Origin: Irpex lacteus | Taxonomy: Eukaryota; Basidiomycota; Agaricomycetes; Polyporales; Irpicaceae | NCBI GenBank assembly: GCA_001986395.2 | Contig: MQVO02000303.1 | Location: forward strand, 1-10,949 | DNA length: 10,949 nucleotides | Direction: 5' to 3' | In this document: positions 1 through 5,105 of the stretch, one piece after another | Position numbering within the stretch: the stretch's first letter is position 1 | Layout: every line of letters starts with the position of its first letter | Made by a program: the position numbers and the translations under genes | Notes under the pieces: generated by a model | Database searches by the model: none | The model's input: the letters and a program-made list of their open reading frames with translations, nothing else | What the model was told of the DNA's origin: nothing

Positions 1-135
1 TTACTCATGAAACTAATACTAATAAGGCGAATAAGATTATATAACCGTAAAATAATTGATTTAAAAAGAAAAATGGTATTAATCCCCCAAATTTATTATA
101 AATTTAATTTAATTAAAAAGTTATTTATCCCTTAA
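1..135 (+). other. short basic open frame entering from the left edge
   Basis: Frame 1 is open from the first base to a TAA at 133-135, giving 44 codons, with an ATG at 7. The peptide is rich in Lys, Arg, Ile and Leu and has no motif I recognise. It could be the C-terminal end of an ORF that starts outside the window, such as an intron-encoded or ribosomal protein, or simply chance in AT-rich DNA. Low confidence that it is coding. Confidence 0.18.
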
Positions 136-470
136 TATAAGGAATAGATTTATAGAACTTTAAAATTTTATAAATATTTAATTATTTAATTATTATTTTA
201 GTTACTTATTATTTAATTATTTTTATATATCTAAATAAAAAAAGTATTTAATTATATAAGAGAGTATAAATTTTATTTTCTTAAACATAAATTTAAAAAA
301 CAAAAATAAAAAATATAAATAAAAGAATAGGGGAGGGAGAATCTTTAAATTTATTTAGAGATTATTCCTTCTCTATTGGATTAAGTTTATATGTATAATA
401 TTATAGAGAATTATAAAAAGAAAAAATTTTTACAATAAAAGTAAACCTAGTCCTCCCCCTCCTTTTTAAT
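136..470. other. AT-rich intergenic stretch with a purine/pyrimidine long-range stem
   Basis: No gene is visible. The stretch contains one copy of a 50-bp direct repeat (226-275, second copy 9257-9306). GGGGAGG at 330-336 is complementary to CCTCCCC at 452-458, so the two could close a large stem-loop around 120 nt long. Inside it, AATCT/AGATT near 341-365 can form a smaller hairpin. The text AAAAGAATAGGGGAGG at 321-336 recurs at 5083-5098. Confidence 0.4.
226..275. repeat. 50-bp exact direct repeat, copy 1
   Basis: Fifty bases are identical to 9257-9306. The unit contains ATAAGAGAGTATAAATTT. Shorter forms of that core recur near 9640-9657 (ATAAGAGAGTATAA) and 10865-10878 (GAGAGTATAAATTT). 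Function unknown; a recurring AT-rich core of this kind could be a promoter or processing signal, but nothing in the sequence proves it. Confidence 0.6.
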
Positions 471-487
471 TTATGTTGCGTTGACAA

Positions 488-620
488 AAAGGTCTTAAAG
501 GTTCAAGTCCCACCACTAGTATTAAACTAATTAATATACTAAACAATCAGTATTTAGGAGTGACAGCTTCGCTTAACATGTGGCTTCTACGCCGTAAAGG
601 TTAAAGTCCCCTCACTAGTC
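488..620 (+). other. two related tRNA-like 3' halves
   Basis: Two T-arm-like segments, AAAGGTTCAAGTCCC at 497-511 and AAAGGTTAAAGTCCC at 596-610, are each followed by CACTAGT (514-520 and 613-619). The sequence after both (near 530-540 and 621-630) is also similar, so one looks like a degenerate copy of the other. For the second, a 5' strand AGGAGTG at 556-562 pairs with CACTAGT except at positions 2 and 3. GTGGC at 580-584 pairs with GCCGT at 591-595, but around a loop of only six bases, and the D-arm is not canonical. I read these as decayed or displaced tRNA ends. A tRNA needing 5' editing is conceivable but weakly supported. Confidence 0.3.
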
Positions 621-630
621 TAATATACTA

Positions 631-700
631 GCACTGCTAGATTAAAGGTAACTACCTTGCTTCAGACAAGGCGATAAAAGTTCTACTCTTCTGCGGTGCT
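631..700 (+). tRNA. trnW: tRNA-Trp (anticodon TCA)
   Basis: The acceptor stem GCACTGC (631-637) pairs with GCGGTGC (693-699), seven pairs with one T-G wobble, and T700 is the discriminator. The anticodon stem CCTTG/CAAGG (655-659/667-671) encloses CTTCAGA with anticodon TCA at 662-664. The T-loop TTCTACT (681-687) has a five-pair stem with one A-C mismatch. The D-arm holds AAAGGTA but its stem is weak. A TCA anticodon reads both TGG and TGA as Trp, which fits translation table 4 and the TGA codons seen in decayed frames on the minus strand at 3202-3546. It is followed after 19 bases by another tRNA-like fold. Confidence 0.85.
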
Positions 701-719
701 CTACCATTATCAATGGAAA

Positions 720-815
720 GCAAGTGTTGTATAATGGTAATTACTTTCGCCTTACTAGTAAAGCTTATATCATATAGAGTAGCGGTTAATACTCGTTCGA
801 TCAGCGTAACTTGTA
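720..815 (+). tRNA. tRNA-like fold, possible Val (TAC), with an oversized variable region
   Basis: GCAAGTG (720-726) pairs with AACTTGT (808-814): six pairs including one G-T, with a mismatch at position 7. The D-arm GTA/TAC (729-731/742-744) encloses a loop containing AATGGTAA. The anticodon stem TTCGC/GTAAA (746-750/758-762) has one C-A mismatch and encloses CTTACTA, anticodon TAC. The T-loop is TTCGATC (796-802), with mismatches in its stem. Between anticodon and T stems are 28 bases (763-790) where a Val tRNA would have about 5. This could be a class II tRNA with a misread anticodon, an insertion in the variable loop, or a pseudo-tRNA. It lies directly between trnW and the nad2 frame, a normal place for a tRNA. 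Confidence 0.4.
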
Positions 816-855
816 TATATTATATTTTGCTTCTGGCACAATCCTTAGACGATAG

Positions 856-1140
856 TACATACTCAATCAAGCATACAATTACTTTTTTGCTCTTGTACTA
901 GCGATTCCGCTATCTTCTACAGCAATTTCTACTGAACCACAAAACGCTCTAGTACAAAAGGCTACAATCTCAGCTACTCTATTTACACGAAACGTAGTTA
1001 TCGCACTGCTATTTGCAGCAGCACTATCATACAATTGTTTTAGTACAGTGTCTCTAAAATCATTTGTTGTAGGAGTTGGACTATACTCAGGTCTAATTCA
1101 TGCAACTACTGTTACACAATCCCCAAAAAAAACTAGTTAG
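856..1140 (+). CDS. nad2: nad2, 5' part only (NADH dehydrogenase subunit 2), cut off by a palindromic element
   Basis: The frame runs from just after a TAG at 853-855 to TAG at 1138-1140. The peptide is hydrophobic and contains the segment FVVGVGLYSGLIHATTVTQ (about residues 68-86). This matches the conserved N-terminal part of fungal Nad2, a proton-pumping membrane subunit of complex I, where a 'GIGLxGGL..T..TQ' pattern is typical. About 87 residues are Nad2-like; the family is usually around 480-600. There is no ATG; ATA at 859 is a possible alternative start, which places the start about 44 bases after the upstream tRNA-like fold. Homology stops at codon TC(C) 1119-1121, precisely where a CCCCAAAAAA half-palindrome begins, so the last six codons come from the element. 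Either a truncated copy or a 5' exon whose continuation is elsewhere. Identification firm, functionality unknown. Confidence 0.75.
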   Translation, partial: YILNQAYNYFFALVLAIPLSSTAISTEPQNALVQKATISATLFTRNVVIALLFAAALSYNCFSTVSLKSFVVGVGLYSGLIHATTVTQSPKKTS

Positions 1141-1146
1141 AATTAT
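1121..1146. repeat. left half of a double-hairpin palindromic element
   Basis: CCCCAAAAAAAACTAGTTAG followed by AATTAT is the left arm of the element family seen complete at 4426-4473, 6399-6447, 9494-9540 and 10895-10936. Here the right arm (CTAGTTTTTTGGGG) is absent. It forms the break point of the nad2 frame. Confidence 0.7.
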
Positions 1147-1207
1147 AAAAAGAAAAACTTTTATTTCTCTCGGAAGAGGGTGACATATATTCTTTACTTT
1201 ACTTTTA

Positions 1208-1336
1208 TTATCCAAACACATTCACATTTTTCGTAACACGAGGGATAACTCGTTCTGTGGCAAGTCTTCCTGATAGTTGAATACGAATACCACAAATGTG
1301 AGATGGAAGATGACAAAAATAATAAAATAAGATAGT
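1208..1336 (-). pseudogene. rps3: rps3 C-terminal fragment (mitochondrial ribosomal protein S3)
   Basis: Read on the minus strand, the frame ending in TAA at 1210-1208 encodes HICGIRIQLSGRLATERVIP followed by a basic tail of about 11 residues. 'GI+I..SGRL' with downstream Arg/Pro is the conserved C-terminal KH-adjacent motif of ribosomal protein S3 as found in fungal mitochondria, a small-subunit protein. Only about 35 residues are recognisable, and no start is present. Upstream homology ends at a perfect AT palindrome (1338-1361). It is opposite in strand to the flanking nad2 and nad4L pieces. Probably a displaced 3' scrap; an intact rps3 should exist elsewhere. The match is from motif memory on a short stretch, so moderate confidence. 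Confidence 0.5.
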
Positions 1337-1337
1337 T

Positions 1338-1361
1338 ATTAAAATTTAATTAAATTTTAAT
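1338..1361. repeat. 24-bp perfect AT palindrome, copy 1
   Basis: A perfect palindrome with centre AATT, flanked by ATTAAAATTT on the left and its complement on the right. It is identical to 4137-4160, and a version expanded by five bases lies at 9123-9151. It borders the rps3 fragment. Confidence 0.7.
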
Positions 1362-1381
1362 TACCCACACAAGCTAGTTAG

Positions 1382-1630
1382 TTTTACTTTTTTTATCCAG
1401 GAAAGAAAATAGGTGAAAAAATTATCAATGGAATTGTTAAAGGAGCTGGTGTTGTAGGTGCTGGAGCTGCAGTTGAACAAAGTATACGTGGGAGAAGAAA
1501 TGATAATGCTAGTAATAATAATGGTAATAGCGGGAACAGTGGTGGAAATATTGGAGGTAACAGTGGTGTAAATAATGGAGGTAACAGAGGCTCCCATAAA
1601 ATAATTCTCTTATTTTATTTTATATTTTAA
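1382..1630 (+). CDS. 82-codon Gly/Asn-rich frame of unknown function
   Basis: The frame is open from after TAG at 1379-1381 to TAA at 1628-1630 and has no ATG; ATA at 1409 or ATT at 1421 would be alternative starts. Layout: basic N-terminus, a glycine/alanine-rich apolar stretch IINGIVKGAGVVGAGAA (about residues 14-30), a basic RGRR patch, then a low-complexity tail of NNN, GNSG and GGN(S/R) repeats (about residues 40-70). The apolar part could be a glycine-zipper membrane segment. I do not recognise a family. The opposite strand also has a 78-residue frame (1361-1597), rich in Thr, Ser and Ile, which reads like the complement of Gly/Asn repeats. The plus reading is the more protein-like. It is closely followed by the nad4L fragment. 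Confidence 0.35.
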   Translation, partial: FYFFYPGKKIGEKIINGIVKGAGVVGAGAAVEQSIRGRRNDNASNNNGNSGNSGGNIGGNSGVNNGGNRGSHKIILLFYFIF

Positions 1631-1658
1631 TTATATATCTAATTATTTTTTAATTTAA

Positions 1659-1823
1659 CTCATTGTGATTATTGAACTGATGCTTCTTTCTGTAACCATT
1701 CTAGTTCTAGTTATGGCTTATAATGATAACGATACAATTGGACAAATTTATTCAATTATTATTATTATTGCTACTGCAGGAGCTGAAAGTGCTATAGGAC
1801 CCCATTTTCATTTATTAAATTAG
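1659..1823 (+). pseudogene. nad4L: nad4L internal fragment (NADH dehydrogenase subunit 4L)
   Basis: The peptide from CTC 1659 to GGA 1799 contains IELMLLSVTILVLVMAYNDN and then DTIGQIYSIIIIIATAGAES ending in AIG. This is the diagnostic core of Nad4L, the small membrane subunit of complex I: 'IE.MLLSV', then 'DDIIGQ', then 'AGAESAIG'. A TAA at 1656-1658 sits two codons before the homology, so the N-terminal 20-30 residues are missing. After AIG the expected 'LGILVAFYRLRG' end is absent; the frame runs into unrelated DNA and stops at TAG 1821-1823. Both ends are therefore broken. In many fungi nad4L lies directly before nad5 on the same strand; here the nad5 piece lies downstream in the opposite orientation. 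It is most likely a relic, unless it is an internal exon. Confidence 0.75.
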
Positions 1824-2013
1824 GCATAACCCCATAATCTCTATAATTAGGCCCATTCATGACACTGTCATGAGTATTTTCGGCATTATGAGGGGTAAGT
1901 TGTAAATGAATAGGATATTTCCCACTATAAATATTAAAATGCAACCCGGTTTCTCTGCAATGAGCCATCTGACCCTTGATTTTATCTACCTCTTCCGTCT
2001 CCATTTTACCCAC
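1792..2013 (-). CDS. unknown 73-codon frame, 3' end fused to the nad4L junction
   Basis: The minus-strand frame opens at GTG (2013) or ATG (2004) and stops at 1794-1792. The peptide is polar and charged, with His, Cys and Tyr (GQMAHCRETGLHFNIYSGKY, later HNAENTHDSVMNGPNYRDYG). It has no membrane segment and no family I recognise. Base composition is visibly richer in G and C than the neighbouring intergenic DNA. Its last residues after NENG are encoded by the nad4L-derived junction, so the original protein was probably longer. It begins 43 bases after the nad5 stop, on the same strand, so the two could be co-transcribed. It may derive from a plasmid, intron or nuclear source; this is inference only. 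Confidence 0.35.
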   Translation of the reverse strand: MGKMETEEVDKIKGQMAHCRETGLHFNIYSGKYPIHLQLTPHNAENTHDSVMNGPNYRDYGVMPNLINENGVL

Positions 2014-2056
2014 TTTTAATTAAAACTTAAACTTAATTGATGGGGAGTATTGATGA

Positions 2057-2992
2057 TTAAATTGCAGTAGTTCGTTGACTAATCCATACTTGTACTGTTA
2101 GAGCACCCTTCTTATTAGCAGTAGTACATTGTCCTGTTTCAATAAGTGTTCGAGTACTGTTCTTAAATGATCCGATTAGTGATACAAGCCCTAGCATGAT
2201 GTATAGAGCGTATGATGTAATAACACCTGTGTCGTAAGCAGCTACAGATCGACCTGTTCCTGTTAGAACTGTACTTAGACCGTATGGTCCAGCTAGTTCG
2301 ATAACTCCTCGGTCAAGAACCTTAGAGATAACAAGTCCAACTCGTAGTGAAGCACTGATAATGAAACCGTTGAATAGTGCGTCCCAGTACCACTTTGCGT
2401 TAAGGAATGAGTATACAGCATATCCAATAGGTCCGTTTGTTAGACCAATTGTGAATGCAGGTACCACATGGTATAGATATAGTGCTAGACCAGCACCGAA
2501 TAGGCTACCAATAGCAGGTAGTAGCTTCATTAGTAGAGGTAGTCCGAATTCAGCTTCAATCAGTGTAATGTGGTTAGGGTGTTGGTATAGAGCAGTTGAT
2601 AGGAAATCTGTACCTACTCCCACATACATGTCCTTTGCAATGTAACCAAATACAATTGACATGATTGATAGAATTACCAGAGGAATTACAATGATCATAG
2701 GTGCTTCGTGAGCATGTAGATAGTAACCCTTAGGGGCATTAGGTGTTGTAAAGAATGTTAGTGATACTAGTCGGAATGAATAGAAGGCTGTGAATACAGC
2801 TGAAATTGTTCCCAGCCAGTATGCCATTGTACCAGATACTTCGTATTGTCCTAGAGCTACTTCAAGGATTAGATCCTTACTGTAGAACCCTGTCATAAAT
2901 GGTAGAGCCATTAGAGATAGAGATCCGATAAGGATAGCTGTGTAGGTAAATGGTAGGAAGTTAACCAGACCTCCTAGAAGATTATCTGAGTA
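2057..2992 (-). CDS. nad5: nad5, 3' portion (NADH dehydrogenase subunit 5)
   Basis: About 310 codons on the minus strand, stopping at TAA 2059-2057. The protein reads DNLLGGLVNFLPFTYTAILI, then LMALPFMTGFYSKDLILE, HAHEAPMIIVIPLVIL, FLSTALYQHPNHI and KWYWDALFN. These are hallmark segments of the C-terminal half of Nad5, a membrane antiporter-like subunit of complex I. Family members are around 650 residues, so roughly half is missing. Several hydrophobic helices are evident. Upstream, homology fades at about 2972-2986, and TAA 2995-2993 closes the frame. There is no ATG at that border; the first in-frame ATG is at 2911, well inside the conserved domain. A tail of about 38 residues after the last helix is longer than usual. 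All Trp codons are TGG. Intact frame over 900 bases suggests a real exon or a recent partial duplication. Confidence 0.88.
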   Translation of the reverse strand, partial: YSDNLLGGLVNFLPFTYTAILIGSLSLMALPFMTGFYSKDLILEVALGQYEVSGTMAYWLGTISAVFTAFYSFRLVSLTFFTTPNAPKGYYLHAHEAPMIIVIPLVILSIMSIVFGYIAKDMYVGVGTDFLSTALYQHPNHITLIEAEFGLPLLMKLLPAIGSLFGAGLALYLYHVVPAFTIGLTNGPIGYAVYSFLNAKWYWDALFNGFIISASLRVGLVISKVLDRGVIELAGPYGLSTVLTGTGRSVAAYDTGVITSYALYIMLGLVSLIGSFKNSTRTLIETGQCTTANKKGALTVQVWISQRTTAI

Positions 2993-3006
2993 TTAAGACA
3001 ATCCAC

Positions 3007-3546
3007 TTAGAATCTAAGAGGTCGTGGTTGGAGGATAATCAGTCTTCTAATCTTAAATATAGTCTCATCAAATACTTGTAAAGCTAAAGGGGATTGGAAC
3101 CTTAAGATATGAAGGGAATAATACGATATATTTGTATAGTAATAAAGTTTACTAGAATGAGGAATCTCCGATAAAAGCAAATAAAGACAATCAATACTTT
3201 TTTAATTTAGGGGGGAGTGTCAAGACGAGTACCATTTGCATCAATCCGAATATAATATATTTGTACTTTTATCTATATAATCGGCAGGGTATTCTCTATC
3301 AAGAATAGTATTATGTATTATTTTAGCTATATTTTTATATTCTTCGAGTTTATAGATATATTATATAATACTAGAACACAACGCCCATTTTCATGTAAGA
3401 TGTTGGAATGTATTTATAATTCTTTCTACGTATGCATCAGATATATTATTATGTCTATGTATAACAGTAAAATCTTGTTTTTCATTTTCAATAACTCTTT
3501 GTATAATTTCTAGATAACAGATAAAAGTATAGAATGGTTTATAAAT
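3007..3546 (-). pseudogene. decayed minus-strand frame of about 180 codons, unknown
   Basis: One reading frame stays coherent from ATT 3546 down to TAA 3009-3007, interrupted only by TAA at 3363-3361 and TAA at 3204-3202. Three TGA codons between 3410 and 3210 fall at positions where Trp is plausible (HLTWKWAL, YSDWCKWYSSWH). Identifiable text includes EIIQRVIENEKQDFTVIHRH, then KLEEYKNIAKIIHNTILDRE. It looks like a soluble, charged protein rather than a membrane subunit, and I recognise no family. Its upstream edge is a half-palindrome (3550-3565) and its downstream edge abuts the nad5 piece. The repeat at 3177-3219 lies within it. Probably a dead mobile-element, plasmid or intron ORF. Confidence 0.35.
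3177..3206. repeat. 30-bp direct repeat A, copy 1
   Basis: GCAAATAAAGACAATCAATA plus CTTTTTTAAT is identical to 3861-3890. An overlapping 32-bp stretch (3188-3219), extending into TTAGGGGGGAGTG, is identical to 5420-5451. The repeat is translated in decayed frames on the minus strand (SIDCLYL). Confidence 0.75.
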
Positions 3547-3549
3547 CTA

Positions 3550-3567
3550 TCCAAAAAAACTAGGCTC
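3550..3567. repeat. half copy of the double-hairpin element
   Basis: TCCAAAAAAACTAGGCTC repeats the arm seen at 9105-9120 (CCAAAAAACTAGGCTC). No matching right arm is visible nearby. It marks the upstream end of the decayed minus-strand frame at 3546. Confidence 0.5.
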
Positions 3568-3585
3568 TTTGTTGGAAGTACTTTT

Positions 3586-3864
3586 TTAATTTATCCTTTT
3601 TATTACCTTAACTTCTATTAAATTACTGTTATTTGATAGAAGAATAACTAATTCTAAACCCAATAATATTAATTCCTCATTAGAGAGATATAGATTGTTT
3701 TCACTACGGTACTCTAAAAATTTACATTCATTACTTATTACTCCACTTTCTAAATCTTTATTATACTTTTCTATACATACCAGTTCACTGCTGAGTACTA
3801 CCAACAACACTTCTAACACATGCACTAGAAATACTTTACTGAGACTGAGATTTTGTTGATGCAA
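3586..3864 (-). CDS. unknown acidic 92-codon frame
   Basis: The minus-strand frame opens with TTG at 3864 (no ATG at the start) and ends with TAA at 3588-3586. It has an apolar N-terminal stretch, VFLVHVLEVLLVVL (about residues 11-24), which could be one membrane helix. An acidic, Asn-rich region follows (EKYNKDLESGVISN), then a second apolar stretch ELILLGLELVILL (about 64-76) and a basic end. No family recognised. Its first codons lie in repeat A (3861-3890), so the same N-terminal text SIDCLYL also occurs in the neighbouring decayed frame. Could be a fragment brought in by recombination at the repeat. Confidence 0.3.
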   Translation of the reverse strand: MHQQNLSLSKVFLVHVLEVLLVVLSSELVCIEKYNKDLESGVISNECKFLEYRSENNLYLSNEELILLGLELVILLSNNSNLIEVKVIKRIN

Positions 3865-3890
3865 ATAAAGACAATCAATACTTTTTTAAT
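3861..3890. repeat. 30-bp direct repeat A, copy 2
   Basis: Identical to 3177-3206. It is immediately followed by repeat B (3891-3925), so the two repeat families meet head to tail at 3890/3891. Confidence 0.75.
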
Positions 3891-3925
3891 CTACTTAAAA
3901 TAAAATTAAATAAATTACACAGTCT
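3891..3925. repeat. 35-bp direct repeat B, copy 1
   Basis: Starts CTACTTAAAATAAAATTAAA and ends TTACACAGTCT. All 35 bases recur at 4721-4755, and a shorter match (TACTTAAAATAAAAT) lies at 5099-5113. The two full copies bracket 3926-4720, which contains the second nad4 pseudogene piece. Confidence 0.75.
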
Positions 3926-3965
3926 TTCTTTCTTTTTAATCTTATTCCCCTTTCTCCTACTTTAA

Positions 3966-4126
3966 TAAGTAGACCTGATGATACAAAACCATGAGCTACT
4001 GAATACTAAACTACCAGTTAAACCTGTGATACTATAAGAGAATATACTTAATATACATACAGCCATATGAGATAAAGAACTCTAAGCTACTATAACTATC
4101 AGATCAGTTTGTCTTAATGTTATTAT
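3966..4126 (-). pseudogene. nad4: nad4 pseudogene, central piece
   Basis: On the minus strand the reading starting near 4126 gives ITLRQTDLIVIVA, then TAG (4084-4082), then SSLSHMAVCILSIFSYSITG and LTGSLVFSS. A shift of one base near 3995 then restores HGFVSSGLL. This matches the conserved core of Nad4, the antiporter-like complex I subunit, which normally reads 'TLRQ.DLK.IIAYSS..HM' and later 'SHG.VSS.L'. The stop replaces the invariant Tyr of AYSS, and together with the frameshift shows the copy is dead. A perfect AT palindrome (4137-4160) begins just upstream. The other nad4 piece lies at 5102-5432, same strand and in the correct order, about 975 bases upstream in reading direction. Confidence 0.7.
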
Positions 4127-4136
4127 AGGTGCCCTA

Positions 4137-4160
4137 ATTAAAATTTAATTAAATTTTAAT
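4137..4160. repeat. 24-bp perfect AT palindrome, copy 2
   Basis: Identical to 1338-1361 and, as there, followed by a short C-rich run. It borders the central nad4 pseudogene piece. Confidence 0.7.
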
Positions 4161-4425
4161 AACCCCTACCAAAATAATTAAATAATTTATTAAGCCACTA
4201 GCCAAAGTGGAGTGGAGAGTGATTACAATAAACTATTATTCTTTTGAAGAGTTAAATAAATAGAGTAGGGAAAAGAGTTAAATAAATAATTATAAAAATA
4301 TTATTCTAAGATTATTTATTATTAATCGCTAGCTCCCTTTAAATTCTTTAACTTTACTCATCTTTGAGAGAACAAACATTAATTTATTTTAATTGTTTAA
4401 TTAAATTTATTCTTATTCTAACAAT

Positions 4426-4473
4426 CCCCCAAAAAACTAATTAGAATGAATTCTAATTCCTAGTGTTTTTGGG
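4426..4473. repeat. complete double-hairpin palindromic element
   Basis: The left arm CCCAAAAAACTA pairs with TAGTGTTTTTGGG, with small irregularities. Inside it TTAGAAT and ATTCTAA form a second stem around a GA loop. Outer and inner stems separated by a bulge make a double hairpin. One of at least four complete copies in the window. Confidence 0.8.
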
Positions 4474-4499
4474 ACTCTGATTCTTTAGTTATTATTTGT

Positions 4500-4586
4500 A
4501 AGTTAATTGGAGGGAGGACACAAGGGGGAATCCCTCTAGTACTAATCTTAACTCTTTGGAACCCAAGTTAATTGGAGGGAGGACAC
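4500..4586. repeat. 22-bp direct repeat pair
   Basis: AAGTTAATTGGAGGGAGGAC followed by AC occurs at 4500-4521 and again at 4565-4586. The spacer of 43 bases has no obvious structure. Confidence 0.7.
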
Positions 4587-4720
4587 TCAGTTAAATAAAT
4601 AGAGTATTTATTATCCTTTAGGTTAAAGAGAATTAGAATAAATAATAAGATAGCTATTTACTTAGTCTATCCATATTCCACAAAGGGTATTAGTTAGAAT
4701 TATATTGTTAAATAGACCCT

Positions 4721-4755
4721 CTACTTAAAATAAAATTAAATAAATTACACAGTCT
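4721..4755. repeat. 35-bp direct repeat B, copy 2
   Basis: Identical to 3891-3925. It is followed within about 15 bases by the right half of a double-hairpin element (4769-4788). Confidence 0.75.
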
Positions 4756-4768
4756 GTACCCTAAAATA

Positions 4769-4788
4769 ATTCTAACTAGTTTTTTTGG
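4769..4788. repeat. right half of a double-hairpin element
   Basis: ATTCTAACTAGTTTTTTTGG is the right arm of the element family. No full left arm is present, although a degenerate CCCTAAAATA precedes it. It forms the 5' boundary of the endonuclease remnant. Confidence 0.6.
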
Positions 4789-5105
4789 ATGGTAGTAGGA
4801 TTTACTATTGCTGAAGGATCCTTCCATATTAAGTCCAACGGTGATTTCTGTTTTAGTCTGAAGCAACGTCCACATCTAGTACTGTTTGAAGCACTGCGGC
4901 TACTATTTAACACTCGTGTAAAGATTCACACATCAGATGGTTATAATACTTTGGTTATGACTTCACTACGGGATCTGACAACAGTGGTTACTTTCTTCTA
5001 TTCTCCGGGCTTCACCCTCTGACAGGACTGAAGCTTCACAGCTACATGCGGTGGATCGAACAAATGAAGGTAATTATTAATAAAAAGAATAGGGGAGGTA
5101 CTTAA
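4784..5105 (+). pseudogene. LAGLIDADG homing endonuclease remnant, frameshifted
   Basis: The frame from ATG 4789 reads VVGFTIAEGSFHIKSNGDFC, a LAGLIDADG helix ('WxVGFT.AEGSF') and its following strands, then LVLFEALRLLFNTRVKI and MTSLRDLTTVVTFF. It stops at TGA 5020-5022 after a reading shift. The next frame continues the family pattern as FSGLHPLTGLKLHSYMRWIE, followed by QMK, to TAA 5103-5105. A single missing base near 4998-5001 explains the break. Such enzymes are normally encoded in group I introns, cut DNA to spread the intron, and have one or two motifs. Here only one motif domain is left, no intron core is visible, and the 5' edge is the right half of a hairpin element (4769-4788). 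Orientation is opposite to the flanking nad4 pieces. Confidence 0.7.

Larger units (their letters stand above)
4161..4768. other. non-coding repeat-rich spacer
   Basis: No gene is visible. It holds a small hairpin CCACT/AGTGG (4195-4199/4206-4210), a complete double-hairpin element (4426-4473), a 22-bp direct repeat (4500-4521 and 4565-4586, separated by 43 bases) and repeat B copy 2 (4721-4755). AGTTAAATAAATA-type text recurs several times. Confidence 0.5.

Noticed and set aside
713..901. 62-codon plus frame starting with ATG at 713
   Set aside because: It overlaps a tRNA-like fold and the start of the nad2 frame in another phase, and its peptide has no recognisable features.
880..1140. First impression of atp9 for the plus frame
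   Set aside because: The peptide lacks the Gly-rich helix and acidic residue of Atp9 and fits the Nad2 N-terminus instead.
2361..2645. 94-codon plus frame inside the nad5 region
   Set aside because: Antisense shadow of the strongly supported nad5 coding sequence.
2993..3180. Group I intron core next to the nad5 edge (text like AAATATAGTCTC and GAGACTATAT)
   Set aside because: I could not pair the R and S type elements consistently on either strand, so an intron is not supported.
3313..3513. 66-codon plus frame rich in Phe, Ile and Tyr
   Set aside because: The opposite strand carries a longer coherent frame with plausible TGA-Trp codons; the plus peptide looks like AT-rich noise.
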